A stretch of DNA of 64,000 nt, taken from NCBI GenBank assembly GCA_019914995.1, contig CM034137.1:806001-870000 (forward strand), read 5' to 3'. Source of the stretch: Acanthochlamys bracteata (Eukaryota; Streptophyta; Magnoliopsida; Pandanales; Velloziaceae). Shown here in pieces: positions 12,718 to 24,900 of this stretch. The position numbers were made by a program, and so were the translations under genes. How positions within the stretch are numbered: the stretch's first letter is position 1; the number at the start of each line of letters is the position of its first letter. Below the pieces are notes generated by a model. That model saw only the letters and a program-made list of their open reading frames with translations. It was not told the DNA's origin and ran no database searches.

Positions 12718-14098
12718 ATGTATGTCAGCAAAAGCGTGCTTGACCTTCCTGGGAAGGATAACTCTGCAAAACCTCCACGAAGGTTTTCAGGATTAGAGAT
12801 TTCAAAGTCTAAACTTAGTCCTCTGCCTCCTGCCATTGGTAATGTAACACCTATCTCGGAAACTCGAACAAGGAGATCGAGCACACAAGGAAAGAGTGAC
12901 ACACCACTTTCTGATGTAGCAAGAGCTTCAAGCAGAAAGAAATTCTCTGTGCTATCTTCAGTTTCCTATTGGCTAGCACAGATCAAACTCTCAGAGGCTG
13001 CCTCAAAGCATTCTGTTTCACTTGGTTTCTTTAAGCTAGCATTGGAATCGGGCTGTGAGGTATATCTCACTTGCTGTTTCTGAATGAGATCTTCAATTTG
13101 GTATGCATAGTGCTCAGTATGAATAGCATACACTAAAGCATGCTCTTAATAGTTCACGAAAGTTACTTTAGTTTCATAATTACTGGCATGCCTCACTAGT
13201 GCTTAGTGTATATGGACCTCTATTGAAAATTGTAAACGATCAGTGATCCTTTCTTGAGGATAGTTCAATTCATGCCAGTTCAACTGACCTATTTTCATTT
13301 AATTGTCAGCCTACACAGCAAATGCGGGATGAGCTCAAATCATATGCTAGGAGACATAATCTTGTCACTGACCTAGGAAAGCCAGCAAAAGAACTTCTTC
13401 AAAGCTTTGGCATCTTAGATGACCTCGAGGAGTTGAAAATATCTGAAGTAACTCAGTCACCTAAAGATGGAACTCATAATCATGATGATAGTAGGTCTCT
13501 CAAATTAAAACCTAAGTCATTGAATTCGGAGAACTTCAGCACTTCAGATGTTTCAAAGAAAAAGCAATCTGCAGCAAACAGTAGCACACCAGCAAATAAC
13601 CAGTCAGCAAATTCAAAATTTCAGAAGAAAGCTACGAAGCCAAATAAAGGGGAACCTGAGAGGGCCAACACTGTTGCACGAAAGAAAAGAACTTCTATGA
13701 ATGGTATAACATGTGCCTTCCAATATCTTACCCATCTAAGAATTATTATTGGCATCATGGTCTCAATGTCATGGAATGATAATCGATCATTTACTCCAAT
13801 TGGCTTTTTGTTTTTATATATAGCTCAGAGTTTCTTCAATGTTATTTTTGTTTTATTTCAGCAAACACCCTGAATCCACTGCTGGATAAGGAGCAACCAA
13901 AGAGTGAGGATGAGTTACTCGAAGATAAGGAGAACATGGTATATGATTATCTTTGTATTTATTATCTCTATACTTGTGGTTTACCCTCGTATTAGTTTGC
14001 ATTATATCAATCTCACTTAATGCGAACAACACTTTTCACTCTAGGATATTGAGCTCATGGAAGGACCAAGCCATGAAGAGGTGGCACAAACGAGTTGA
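12718..14098 (+). CDS. Uncharacterised plant protein, 288 residues
   Basis: I do not recognise a named family. Coding exons: 12718-13059, 13310-13703, 13862-13938 and 14045-14098, all GT...AG and in phase, giving 288 residues. The start ATG lies 7 nt after a clear acceptor (TTATTTAG); no upstream in-frame exon is visible. Three parts can be seen: a basic, Ser/Pro-rich N-terminus (about 1-75); a compact, probably folded middle (about 76-155: SVSYWLAQIKLSEAASKHSV, then FFKLALESGCEP, LKSYARRHNL, KELLQSFGILDDLEEL); and a low-complexity, Lys/Ser-rich tail with a KPNKGEPE segment and an acidic end (DELLEDKENM DIELMEGP). No signal peptide, transmembrane helix or catalytic motif is seen. Basic/acidic disordered flanks suggest a nuclear or scaffold role, but that is a guess. 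Confidence 0.75.
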
Positions 14099-15783
14099 AA
14101 GGTGCCAGATTGTTGTTTCTGCTTGGAGATAGTGTGGTCCTGCAGGTTTGCGAATTGTGGATTTTGTTGATAATCAATATAAAGGTGGTTGATATTTATT
14201 TTTTCCCCAAAGTTATCAAGGTTGTATACCAAAGTGTGTAGCATTATATGTGTGATTTTTCTACCTGTTTCAGGAAAGCTGAATCTATCAAGTGTGTTTT
14301 GATGATATAATATTATGAGTTAAATCTTATTTGTTTAACATCTTTTCATATCTCCATCTAGGGCATGAGTTTTTCCGGTATTTGTCCTATAACATGCCAG
14401 TAGTAACCTGAACAAAATTGTGGTCACCAACTTGGATGTCTATCAATATCAGTATCATCATGTAAACAATATCCCAGCTGTCATACTTACAAACCTAACC
14501 CATTAATAAATCTTGGTGTTTTACTGGTGTGATGTTAGGCTCATGTGCTTTGTTGCTGTCTGTTGGTCTACATAAAAATACAAGCAATGTCGGTCTTTGT
14601 CTACAACCCCTCTTGTTTCATAAGATCTGAGCTACCATCTTTTTTGTAGACCTCTTGATATCTACAATAATTTTTTGCTTCCTTTCTATCAGGTATTTTA
14701 TCTTTTTGTTTCGAATTATATATTATTTTTCGTTTGTGTAGTCAGACTGTAAAATTGAGTGAGATTCTTAGAATTATTGGCTGAAAATGTTAATGATAAA
14801 GAATTCAGGTTATTAGTCACTCGGAAGAAACAAGAGGAAACATCCATGGATTTGTCAACTGCTCCAATAGGTTTTTGCTTCCTAGATTATTACACCTTCA
14901 AGTAGTGCAACATTTAACCAAACAATAATCACTGTGGAGTTAAAAAAACAGGATTAGATTAGTTCGAAAAAAAGGGTTTGCCAACTCATTTCATTGAAGC
15001 ACAAGTACATGTTTCACGTGCTTCTACATTGTTTTGTATAAGCACTTTAAATTAGATTGGAAGCATTGTTAGTTACCTTCTATTTAATGTTCGTTGTTTG
15101 TCATAACCCTCTTACTTCAATAGTCTGTACAATGATTTGTTAAAATTTTGTATTATGAGTTAGTTATACATCAGCCATGAAACTTATTAATCGTGAGGTT
15201 GTCGACTTAAAGAATTACCAGATCGAAGGAGATAGGTTAGAATTAATTTCCATATGCGAATGCATGAATTTGTACATTGGAAACTTTTAGAAGAGACACA
15301 GCTCATGTGACTTTAGTTGGTAGGCTCTAAAATATGATTTTCCAGTTTTTCTTTTCCCTTAAAAATTTTTATCTCTACGAAAAAAGAAAGAAACTTTTTG
15401 TATGAAAAAAATATAAGAAGAAATTAAGTGCGACGTTTCAAATACGGTTAACTCAATTTTACGTAAATAAGTTAAAAGTTAAAAAAATTGAAACCGAATT
15501 TTGAACAAAAATTTTGAATTTTTTATATAAATAAAATATATAAAATTTTTAAATTTTCAATTCTAATTGAAAAAACTAGATTTCCGTACTATTGAAACAG
15601 GCCCTCATCCAAACTTCGTCGGTCTTGAATAAAATTCTGTCAAATTTCCAAACCATTGACTTCCCACTTTTAAAATTTTCGATCTCTTTTCTTCTTGGTT
15701 GTTTCCCAAAGTTTCAAATCTTCAATTCATATACAAATAAAACCCTTCACACACATTTCTTCTGCTTTTCCGTTCATTCATTC
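14099..15783. other. 3' UTR of the preceding gene and spacer
   Basis: T-rich 3' sequence with several AATAAA-like signals up to about 14800, then AT-rich spacer with no supported gene. A short family 2 miniature-element relic (GCGACGTTTCAAATACGG ... ATTGAAACAGGCCC) spans about 15430-15604, immediately upstream of the pseudokinase leader. Confidence 0.4.
15430..15604. repeat. Miniature TIR element, family 2 (shortened copy)
   Basis: The ends GACGTTTCAAATAC and ATTGAAACAGGCC are inverted-repeat related and match the other family 2 ends, including the AACTCAATTTTACGTAAATA block. It is shorter than the about 280-bp copies, so probably internally deleted. It lies about 180 bp before the pseudokinase start and may supply promoter sequence. 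Confidence 0.4.
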
Positions 15784-18700
15784 ATGAATGAGAACTCTCC
15801 AATGGCAAGAACACCAATCCTGTTCTTGGTTTTCTTGTTTTTCATCTCTGCGACTTCTCAAGAACAACTCTCACCTTCACAATCAAGCACACTTCTACGT
15901 CTGCCACGTTTACTAGAATTCCCAGAAGAGCTATCACCGTTCTTCTCGAACAAACACTCTCTTTGTTCAATCCCTCCATCACCATCTCTGTCACTCACTT
16001 GTTCTTCAAATCAAGTTATCTCTCTCACCATTGTCAGCAACAGGTCTTCACCACTCTCTACACTATTCTCTACTGATAGCTTCTTCATTACACTCACTAA
16101 ATTACCTTCTCTTTCTTCTCTCACACTTGTCTCTCTTGGTCTCTGGGGAAATCTTCCTGCAGAGCTTAACCAGCTGCTTTCTTTAACGTCCCTCAACGTT
16201 TCTTCCAACTTCCTCAATGGAGCAGTTCCGAATTTGGTGCCTTTGTCTTCTTTGCAAGTGCTTGATCTTTCCAACAATCGTTTCGGTCCCGATTTACCGT
16301 TGTTGAATGTTAGTAGTTTGGTTGCAGTTGTGTTGAAGAGCAATTCTTTCTATACAAAATTTCCATTGAGTTTCAAGGGCTCTGTTAAGTTGCAAAAAAT
16401 TGATTTTTCTCATAATAGACTTGCTGGAATCATACCCGGTTACTTGTTTTCGTTGGCGGAAATTCAATACATTGATTTATCGAATAACAAGTTCACCGGG
16501 GCATTGCCGGCGAATTTGTCTTGTGGTAAAAAAATTAACTTTGTTGGGCTCGAGAACAATTTGCTTGTTGGTACTCTACCTGCATGCATTGCAAGTAACT
16601 CTTCAGGCTTGATTGTGTTGGATTCTGGCAACTGTATTTCGTCCGGTGATCTGAAATATCAGCGGAATAATTCTTACTGTAATCAAGGAGCATTGGCTGC
16701 AGTTTTGCCGCCTGTTGGTAAGCCGAGCGGTGGGTCTAAGAATAAAATTGGTTTGATTATAGGCATTATTGGTGGAATAGTTGGTGCTGCTTTGGTTCTA
16801 GGATTGTTACTGCTGGTAATTGTAAGGAAAGCTCATCGGACGGAAGATTTTGACAAACAGATTTATCCAAAGACGATCAGCGGGAAAGATCCAGGGAAAA
16901 TTGCACCAAGAACGCCACTTGATTCAAGTAAGTTTAGTTCATATATCAAATGCGTATATATTGTTTGTTGAAATGCTTCAGACAAGATAGAAACTCGGTG
17001 TTGTACGATTTATCGTATTTGTTTACAGGGCATATGTCTCCTTCTGTGCGGATGGGCGCGGTTGGGTTAATGCCTTACTGCGTTTTCACAATGGAGGAAC
17101 TTGAAGAGGCAACCAATTTCTTCGATCATTCTAACTTGATCAGTGAAGGTCCTCAGGGTCAGGTATGTATTTTCGATCAATCTAATTTGCTTGCTGTTCT
17201 TTCTCTGAATATTAAAGACTGATGCAGAGATTCTTTTTTCTTTTTTTTGGATCACTGGTATGCATGTCCTTCAAGCTTGTAATCTAGAAGGTGAAATGTT
17301 GTTTAGTATACATGGACAATAAGAACTCATAGAAGACTGATCTTGTGGACATTAGTTAAATTGGAAGTAGTTATCAACATTCCTGATCTATATAACAAGC
17401 AATAGTTTTATATTCAAGGCTTAGACTTGAAGAACTATCGAGAAATAATGGTTATTTAATTTAAATTTTAAAATTATTTTTTGGCGATCTACAACATGCC
17501 ATGTTCATCTGCTTAAGCGTCCATGCAACACTGAGTAACTACTTTTGTTGTCATTTTCATGCCATTGCAGTTTTACAAAGGGTGGCTTCGGAACGGTAGT
17601 GCAATAGTCATCAGATGCTTGAAGTTGAAACAGAAGTATAATTCTAAAAGCCTCATACGTTACATGGATGTTGTTTCTAAGGTCAGGCATCGGCATTTGG
17701 TCAGTATCATCGGGCATTGCATGGTTACCTCCCAAGAAAATTTGAACGTCACAGAAATGGTTTATCTTGTCTTTGAGCATGTTGCGAACGGAACTCTAAG
17801 AAGCCATCTAACTGGTAACATTTGGAGCTTATCTTCATGAAAATTAGTAAGGACTTCTAACAGTTGAAAATAACATGATCTCATTTTGCTTTTACTTTTA
17901 GAATGGCGAAAGAGGGAGATGCTTAAATGGCCACAGAGAGTAACAGCAGTGATAGGTGTCGCAAGGGGAATCCAATTCTTGCACACTGTAATGATTCCTG
18001 GAATCGTTAACAATGATCTGAAGATAGAAAATGTTTTACTGGATGAAACACTTACCACAAAAATCACCAACTATAATCTGCCAATGCTACCAAAGGGAAA
18101 GAACAACAAGGTGAAAAAACTATATATAAAACAGAAAATCCAGAAACATTTGCTACAACATCTTCCTGTATGTCATTCCACGCGAGCTAAAATTGTTATG
18201 TCTTAATCCTTCAGGTCGGATGTGAAAGCCCGTTCAGTGGCATAGATGATAATGATCTTGGCAGGTAAGGTTGTCATCTTCTGCTTGTTTTTTAGTGGAT
18301 TGATATTTTTGCATGAACAGCTTCAAAGATTTTGTCAGAGATAACTAGTTATCCACAAGACGCCTTAAGTCAAGATATAGCAGCTTAAAGTTAAAGGTCT
18401 AAGCATGTTCAAGTTATTGTATGCTGTAAAATTTATATATATATAACATTTATTATCTTTTTAGGTTAAAAAATTAGTCTTATTTTTTGGAAAAATTCAA
18501 AGAAGCTTTATTCTGAAATACCTGTTAGTACTGCCAAACGTCCCTATAGTTATCACAAGTCCTGCTCAAGTTGTTTATGTTATACTTTGCAGTATTCAGA
18601 ATTTGGAACAAGGGGAGAAGGAAGATGTATACCAAGTGGGCTTGATCCTTCTTGAAATCATTACTGGAAAGCCTACAGAATCCCAAAAGGAACTGAAATC

Positions 18701-19035
18701 ACTGAAATCTCAGGTTTGAGAAAACTTTCAGAACAAAAATCTTCAGAAACATTTCATTTTGATGATGATGAGATAACTAGAACGCCTATATACCGTCTGT
18801 ATTACAGCTGCAGAAGGCGTTGAATGCAGATCCACCAAAACTAAGAGAACTTGCAGACTCTGCAATCCGCAACACTTTTGCTGACGATTCTTTAAGAACA
18901 GTCATGGAACTCACGCTTAACTGTCTTTCAGAAGATCGACAGCAGCGGCCATCGGTAGACGATGTTTTATGGAACCTGCAGTACTCGGTACAAATTCAAG
19001 ATGGAAGAGCAAGTAGTGACAACATCAGTTCTTAA
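15784..19035 (+). CDS. Probable inactive LRR receptor-like kinase, At3g03770 type
   Basis: Single-pass membrane protein of 709 residues. Exons: 15784-16927, 17029-17162, 17571-17814, 17902-18110, 18215-18264, 18593-18713 and 18808-19035; all GT...AG, phases agree. Order: signal peptide (hydrophobic core ILFLVFLFFISA, first 30 residues), about five to six plant LRRs (LSSLQVLDLSNNRFG, AEIQYIDLSNNKFTG), paired Cys region, transmembrane helix near 320-345 (GLIIGIIGGIVGAALVLGLL), then a kinase-like domain. The pseudokinase call rests on residues: the VAIK lysine is Arg (AIVIRCLK), HRD is replaced in VNNDLKIENVLL (Asp kept, His-Arg lost), and DFG is replaced by TNYNLP. Two start codons are possible; MNENSP (used) and MARTP six codons later give the same signal peptide. 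These proteins probably act as scaffolds or co-receptors; the ligand is unknown. Confidence 0.92.
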
Positions 19036-19927
19036 AGACTGATCGGTGCTCCATAGTGTCCGTCTTGTTTTATTAGTTTTTGTTTTTGTAAGAAATTCAC
19101 CTACACGATTTTGCTGTAAATTTGACGTAATAATACACGTGTAGTGTAATTCAAAGTTTCAAACTCAAATTGCATGGTCTTTCATTTTAAAAATGCCTTA
19201 AATAAAGAGACTTTTAAAAAAATTATTTAAACTTTTAATGAACAGATCTTTTAAAAATATATTAAAATTATAAATATACATTATCTACATTTAAAGAAAT
19301 TTTTATAAGATATACTAAATTTATTTAAAAATACAAAAATTTAGTAAAATTATAATTACTGTGAAATATACTGCACCAAACAGTCATCTTGGGGGCTGTT
19401 TTAAGAAGTTATTTCATTTTATTTTATATAAGTTCTTCAATAAATTTTTTATGTTATTTTATAAAATTTATTTAAAATTTTAAAATATAAAAATATAATA
19501 TACTATAAAATATTAATATTAATTATTTTTAAGTTTTAAAAAAATATTTTATTTTAAAAAAATTTTATTTTATAAATACTTCCGAATAATTCTCCGGTGT
19601 TTACGAAGAAGGAAGTTGTTGTTCTAAGACCAGCCCAAATTACTTATTCGAGAGTTATCCACTTAACAAACTGTTGGCACAGCCTGTTCCGGCCCAAAAG
19701 AACCAAGGTAACTACCTTACATGTAACCAATGATTATACTTAAATGTCGTAACCACAAAATTCATGCTATTTTTAGGCAAGCGCAAGTTTTGGTAGATTT
19801 GAATTCAAATATTTCAAATTTTTATGAAATATTTGGGACTGTTTTTTAAAATTTTATAAAAAAAAGTATTTTTATAACTTTTCAAAAATATGCTATTTTT
19901 TATTTTAAAATATTAATAAAATAAGTA
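19036..19927. other. Spacer between pseudokinase and CYP74 remnant
   Basis: 3' UTR for roughly the first 150 bases, then AT-rich sequence. It includes a degraded family 1 miniature element at about 19391-19590 (GGGGGCTGTTTTAAGAAG ... ATAAATACTTCCGAATAA) and further A/T runs up to the P450 remnant. No gene supported. Confidence 0.4.
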
Positions 19928-20254
19928 CCAACCGATGGCCACGCGAGATGCTCGAGTTTTTGGCGCCGACGCTGACCATCCAGTTCGTCGTGGATCGTTT
20001 TGTCGGTGAGAACGGGAAGAAGTTGCTGGAGTACGTGTATTGGTCGAACGGACCGGAGACTGTGAGCTCAAGCGTCGGCAGTAAGCAGTGCGCAGGAAAG
20101 GATTTGGTTGTCCTTGCCGGACGTTTACTAGTAGCGGAATTCTTTCTCCGGTACGATACGTTTACCGTTGAGTCGAAGGTTTCGCCGTTGGGAGGGGTAT
20201 CAGGTTTACATTACCTCCCTTACTAAGGCAGTGAAATCTCTGAAGCAGGAGTGA
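19928..20254 (+). pseudogene. CYP74 (allene oxide synthase/hydroperoxide lyase type) C-terminal fragment, frameshifted
   Basis: Only the last about 105 residues of a CYP74 cytochrome P450 remain. These enzymes rearrange or cleave fatty-acid hydroperoxides in oxylipin and jasmonate metabolism. Frame 1 reads PMATRDARVFGADAD, then the frame shifts near 19975 and continues FVVDRFVGENGKKLLEYV, YWSNGPET and the haem-ligand signature SKQCAGKDLVVL. A second shift near 20190-20205 is needed to reach the family-like end YITSLTKAVKSLKQE and its TGA at 20252-20254; without it the frame stops at 20227. The N-terminal three quarters, including the I-helix region, is absent. The Cys haem ligand is present, but the fragment cannot make an enzyme. 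CYP74 genes are often intronless, so this may be a truncated duplicate. AOS versus HPL/DES subfamily is not decidable here. Confidence 0.85.
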
Positions 20255-20606
20255 TTATGTGGTACTTGAAGAAGTTCAGCTAGCCTTCTCTCACCTGTTT
20301 GTGCCTTCTGTTGAATAATTTTTATTTGCCATTCTGTTATTTCCTCATGTTTTAATTGGCATTGCATTTTCGTGTTTTTCTGCACCGTCAATTTCAACTT
20401 TTTTAAACTCAATTTTAATATCAAATAAAATAATTAAAATATTTTTTTTTTTACAATTTTAATTTTAAAACTTAAATTAATATAAAATTAATAAAAAATT
20501 TATTTTATAAAATATTTTTAATTCTTTAATTATTTTTAAAATTCAATTTTTAAAACTCAAGTTAACTAAGTGGTATAAAGGATCGGTTACTTAAGCTTCG
20601 AGCTTT

Positions 20607-21238
20607 TAGAAAGCATAGTTTTAAAATTCGATCCAAACTAATCGAATTGGACCAAAAATCGGCGACTAAGCACCAATTTCGGTCCGAGTTGATATAAAAG
20701 TGGGTGTCGCAAACGATCCGAATCGACTCGGCTGGATCCTAATCAACTCGGTGACCTAGTTAGCGGATCGACCTAATTTTAGTATTTATTAAAATAAAAT
20801 AAATAATATACTTATTTAAAATAAAGAAGCATCTCTAAAATATATTTTTGATTGGGTTTATCTTTTATTAGAAAGTAATAAATAAATAAAATATAGTGTA
20901 GATAGTATAAACAATTATAGTGTAGATTTTTTATTCTTTGTGATGCATAAAATATAGAGAATTTATTATGTGTTAGGTCTTTTAGCTATTGTCTTAAGTA
21001 CTATAACTAAAAAAATATGATACATATGATATTAAAAACATATTCAATAGTTCTTGTATATAATTAATTTTTAAATTTTTGAATAGTTTCTAAAAAAATA
21101 CTATATATAATGCATATACTTATATTTATATATTAATATTTATTTGATAAATTTTGATTTGATCTAATGATTCGATCCAATGATCCAATAACTTTTCCGG
21201 ATGGTCGACCGATTTGGGTTTTAAAATTATGCTAGAAA
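20607..21238. mobile_element. Non-autonomous DNA transposon with TIRs and 6-bp TSD
   Basis: The core (20613-21232, 620 bp) begins GCATAGTTTTAAAATTCGAT and ends ATTTGGGTTTTAAAATTATGC. The ends are inverted repeats (GCATARTTTTAAAA, one mismatch in 14). TAGAAA flanks both sides (20607-20612 and 21233-21238), a perfect 6-bp direct repeat that fits a target-site duplication. The interior near each end is rich in CGATCC/TCGACC/GACTCGG-type words; the centre is plain AT. It has no ORF, so it would need a transposase in trans. TSD length and end sequence could fit a hAT-like or other superfamily; this is unresolved. Confidence 0.65.
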
Positions 21239-21983
21239 GAGAGAGGTCGGAAACAACATTAAAGCCCAAACGGCAACAATGTTCTACAAACATAATTTAT
21301 AGATTTCAGATAAACTTAAACCAAAGCAATAACCGAAGCATAATTTATAGATTGCTTTGCCAAGGGGTTTTGTTTGAGTGCAGATTATTTCGAGATACGG
21401 AGCTGCTACCCAGCTGAAAGAGCGCCTCCACTACTGCTCTTCATGATCCTTCCCGGAAAGAAATAAAGATAAATAATTCTTTTCAAAGATTCCGTTCAAA
21501 ATTAACCTTCATGGCAAAGCTTTTTTATAACACGAGTAATAATAATAACTTCACTGTAAAAGAACGAGATGTAGAGAGCAAACATGGGTTCAACAAATCT
21601 TCTACTCCAATGAATAGTTTACAGCAAAACAGAGCACCTCACGAGAAGGAAAAATAGCAGACAAACACTTGTATGATTTACGTTCCGTGAAAAGGCCAAA
21701 GCTAAAACAATGTAAGCTCTTGGATAGAACTTAATTAGTTTGCCAGGAAAAATCTGCACAGTAAAAACAATTTAGAGACCATTCGATGTAGGAACAAAAC
21801 AAAACGAATGGTCCGTAAATTGTGCGATAAATAAAATACTATGCAGATATCCGACGAACAAAACTTAGGCCTCTTTCCCCGTTCGAATCAAAGGTTTAAA
21901 ACCAAAATCTACTTCACTTTTATATGCACGACTTCACATCAAGAATAGGTATGTAGTTACCATGAGACGCCAGCGTCTGTGTA
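21239..21983 (-). other. 3' flank of LOG gene
   Basis: A-rich plus strand, no credible coding frame. It is probably LOG 3' UTR for the proximal few hundred bases and spacer beyond. An open frame of about 65 codons at 21214-21417 shows no family resemblance. Confidence 0.3.
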
Positions 21984-24900
21984 TTACTCAAGCAGCAACG
22001 CCGGTTCTAGGCTCCGGTAAATGGTTAGCTGTGGGCTGGTGGTCTCCCATCTCACCATCTTTACGATCTCATCCCTCTCAGATACGCCTGATGGTGGCTC
22101 TGGCAAATGCTTAACTGTTGGCTGGCAGTCATCCCACCTTAACTTCTCGACGATCTCATCCCTCTCGGGCATGTATTCCTGCAATGCAAAATTTGGAGTA
22201 AACGTAAGAAAACATGAACGTTACTCTGAAGCACAGTGGCAGTTCAGCTGCAGGACATTCTAACCTCTAGCTTGCGAAGCAACTCCTTGGCATTTGGAGC
22301 AGACACAAGTATGCTACGAGCAGTTTCAGATATGAAGCCTTCGCTAACAGCAAGATCCATGAACGACAAGAGAGTATCGTAAAAACCATCTACGTTCAAA
22401 AGGCCTACCTGTTAAATGCTTCTAAGTTGTATGAGATTGGAAATTATCAACCATAACATTCAACTGTAACAACACGACTTTGATTTGATGAGTCATTTCA
22501 AGCAAATGGTATTCCAGCGCATGTGTTCTTACTCATGAACCCTAGAAGACTGGAAGTACTAAGATCTCCCCAAGCAAGCAATCCAAGAACAAGTCAGATT
22601 AAGAATACGTAAACCCAACGCAGTTCCTAAACCTAAACGTTGCAGGTGTATATGCTCACAAATTCTACAGCAATTTATGTTCACACCATTTAGAAATATA
22701 TTTCTTCCACGATTCCAGGAATCTTAAGTCGTGTATATGTGTTCATTGATTGTTCAGGATACGATCATATCTCATGCACAAAATGACAATTACGCAATAC
22801 ATGAGTAATATTAAATAGAACTAAATATGTCAGAACCATTAATAATGAACCTTGCCTATCTGTGAAGTAGTTGAAGGTTTAGACCTTAAAACCCACTTGC
22901 TTAAAGAAAATAGGAAAAAAAACCTTGACTTAAAGATTTGATTAGAAAACTTATTGCAAACTATCATTCATTTATTTGTCTAAGAAGGATATAGTTTGCC
23001 TGCGGGTGTTCCAGGCAAGCAACAAGCTGTTCACAAAAAATACATCACGTCAACTATAAGATACTCTACAACTGAAAAATTAAGTTTGCATAACTACTGA
23101 ATTTGCGCTACCAACCAAAGAAAGAGCAGAGTATATATTTGCATCCCTTCTAATAGCATGTGCTGAAATTTATTTAGTACCACTTTTGACAGGAACCCAT
23201 GATCGAAGGTGTTGCTTCATTCACACATACAATAAGAATACTAAGAATATTTCTTAAAACAGTTGAGCAAAAGACCTGAAAGGTACCTGTCAACTACTAA
23301 AACCACTGTGTTGATTTAAATAGTAAGAAACATGAAATGCGTGCAGGAATTTTTTAAGGAAACACTTGGATTTGTCTACGGATGTTCCAATAATCTTGTA
23401 AGCCACCCCAGTTTATATAGACAACTAAATAATTAAAAGAAGGCTTCTGTAGAATGACCTTAATGTAACCTCGAATATTCATCAAATGACCAAATTCTAA
23501 TGACCGGAGATGCCATTCACATACCGGCTTATGATGGATTCCGAGTTGGGACCAAGTGATAACTTCCATCAGTTCCTCCATTGTTCCATAACCTCCTGAT
23601 GACAAAGTTTTAGATGTACATTAAATTCCAACATAAAGCTTCTAATACAGATTATTGAAAACCTCATTATACATAACATGTACTTCCTATACCCGGCAAA
23701 GCAATGAAAGCATCCGCTTGTTCTGACATAGTGGCTTTCCTTTCATGCATCCCAGATACTGCAATCACTTCTCCAATCGGCAGCCCAGTTATCTACAAGA
23801 AAGGGATGAAAAATATTATTTCTACGTCAAGATCATTAGAAGGACAGATAACAAATGTTGCACCGCTACAGAGATCAGATTCCACGAACAGAATAACAGA
23901 ACTGCGGCATACGTTCAGTAACTAAAAGCTTCCCTCAACATGTTGCATAGATCATCTGAAAATCATTGGCATTTTCTCAAACAGTTTGCAGAATTATAAA
24001 ATCATGAACTCACCTCTTTGAGCATCAAAGATTTCGGGATCACCCTGCAGAAAAATACAATCAGTACTTGTTCCCATAGTAACAATGAATTCAAGAATAA
24101 ACAAACGCCAGAAATTTCGTTGTAACTATACATAGTTCAAACCAAGTATTGTATACACCAATGCAAGAAATCGAACCATGCAACAGGTTCGAAGAGAAAT
24201 AGGAAAACTGTAATTTCGCTTCAACAAAATTCTGAAGCTAATCGAACGACATCACACAACATAAGAAAATAGAGAGAGGCAGCTAACCCTAAAACATGTC
24301 GCCCACCGTCATGGACAGCCCGGGCAACAAGCCCCATTAATCCAATACTGCCACCTCCGTAGACCAGATCAATGTTCCTTTCAACCTGCACAAAACGTAC
24401 AAATCACAATATCGAAAAGGAAAAAAATTTTCTTCTTCTTGTTGGTTTAACTTTTTTTTTTTTGGGTTACAGTAGATGATTGTAGAAGTAGTATTCTAAT
24501 TAGATGCTGGTAAAAGATGAGATCATGAGAGAAGGTTGCTGCAGAGCCTGGTAATCTACAGCTAGCAATCATTCATCTCATTCCATTCTTGCCTAAACCA
24601 AATGCTTACTAGTGTCTACTCTGCAAATTAATTATTGAACTTCATGATCAGAACTCGTCTAACATGAATGCTCATCAACTCCAGTTTTGAATCCAACACA
24701 AAACATGAAAATGAAAATTAGGATCGCTTTCCTCATTATGTATTTGGTGGCGCAGCAGTAGCAGCCACACCAATTCAATAACAACAGCTTTCTTCAACCA
24801 ATTAATACAGCAACAAAGTTTCTCACAATAAACACAGACTAAAATAAAATATTTCACCGGAAAGGAAAGACGTGAATCACAAACAAAAAGAAAAACATCT

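Noticed and set aside
16011..16343. 110-codon minus-strand open frame
   Set aside because: Antisense to LRR repeats of the pseudokinase; no family resemblance.
19948..20226. Open frame taken as a short functional P450-like gene
   Set aside because: It covers only the C-terminal haem region, its real upstream and downstream continuations are in other frames, and it lacks the oxygen-binding half; pseudogene fits better.
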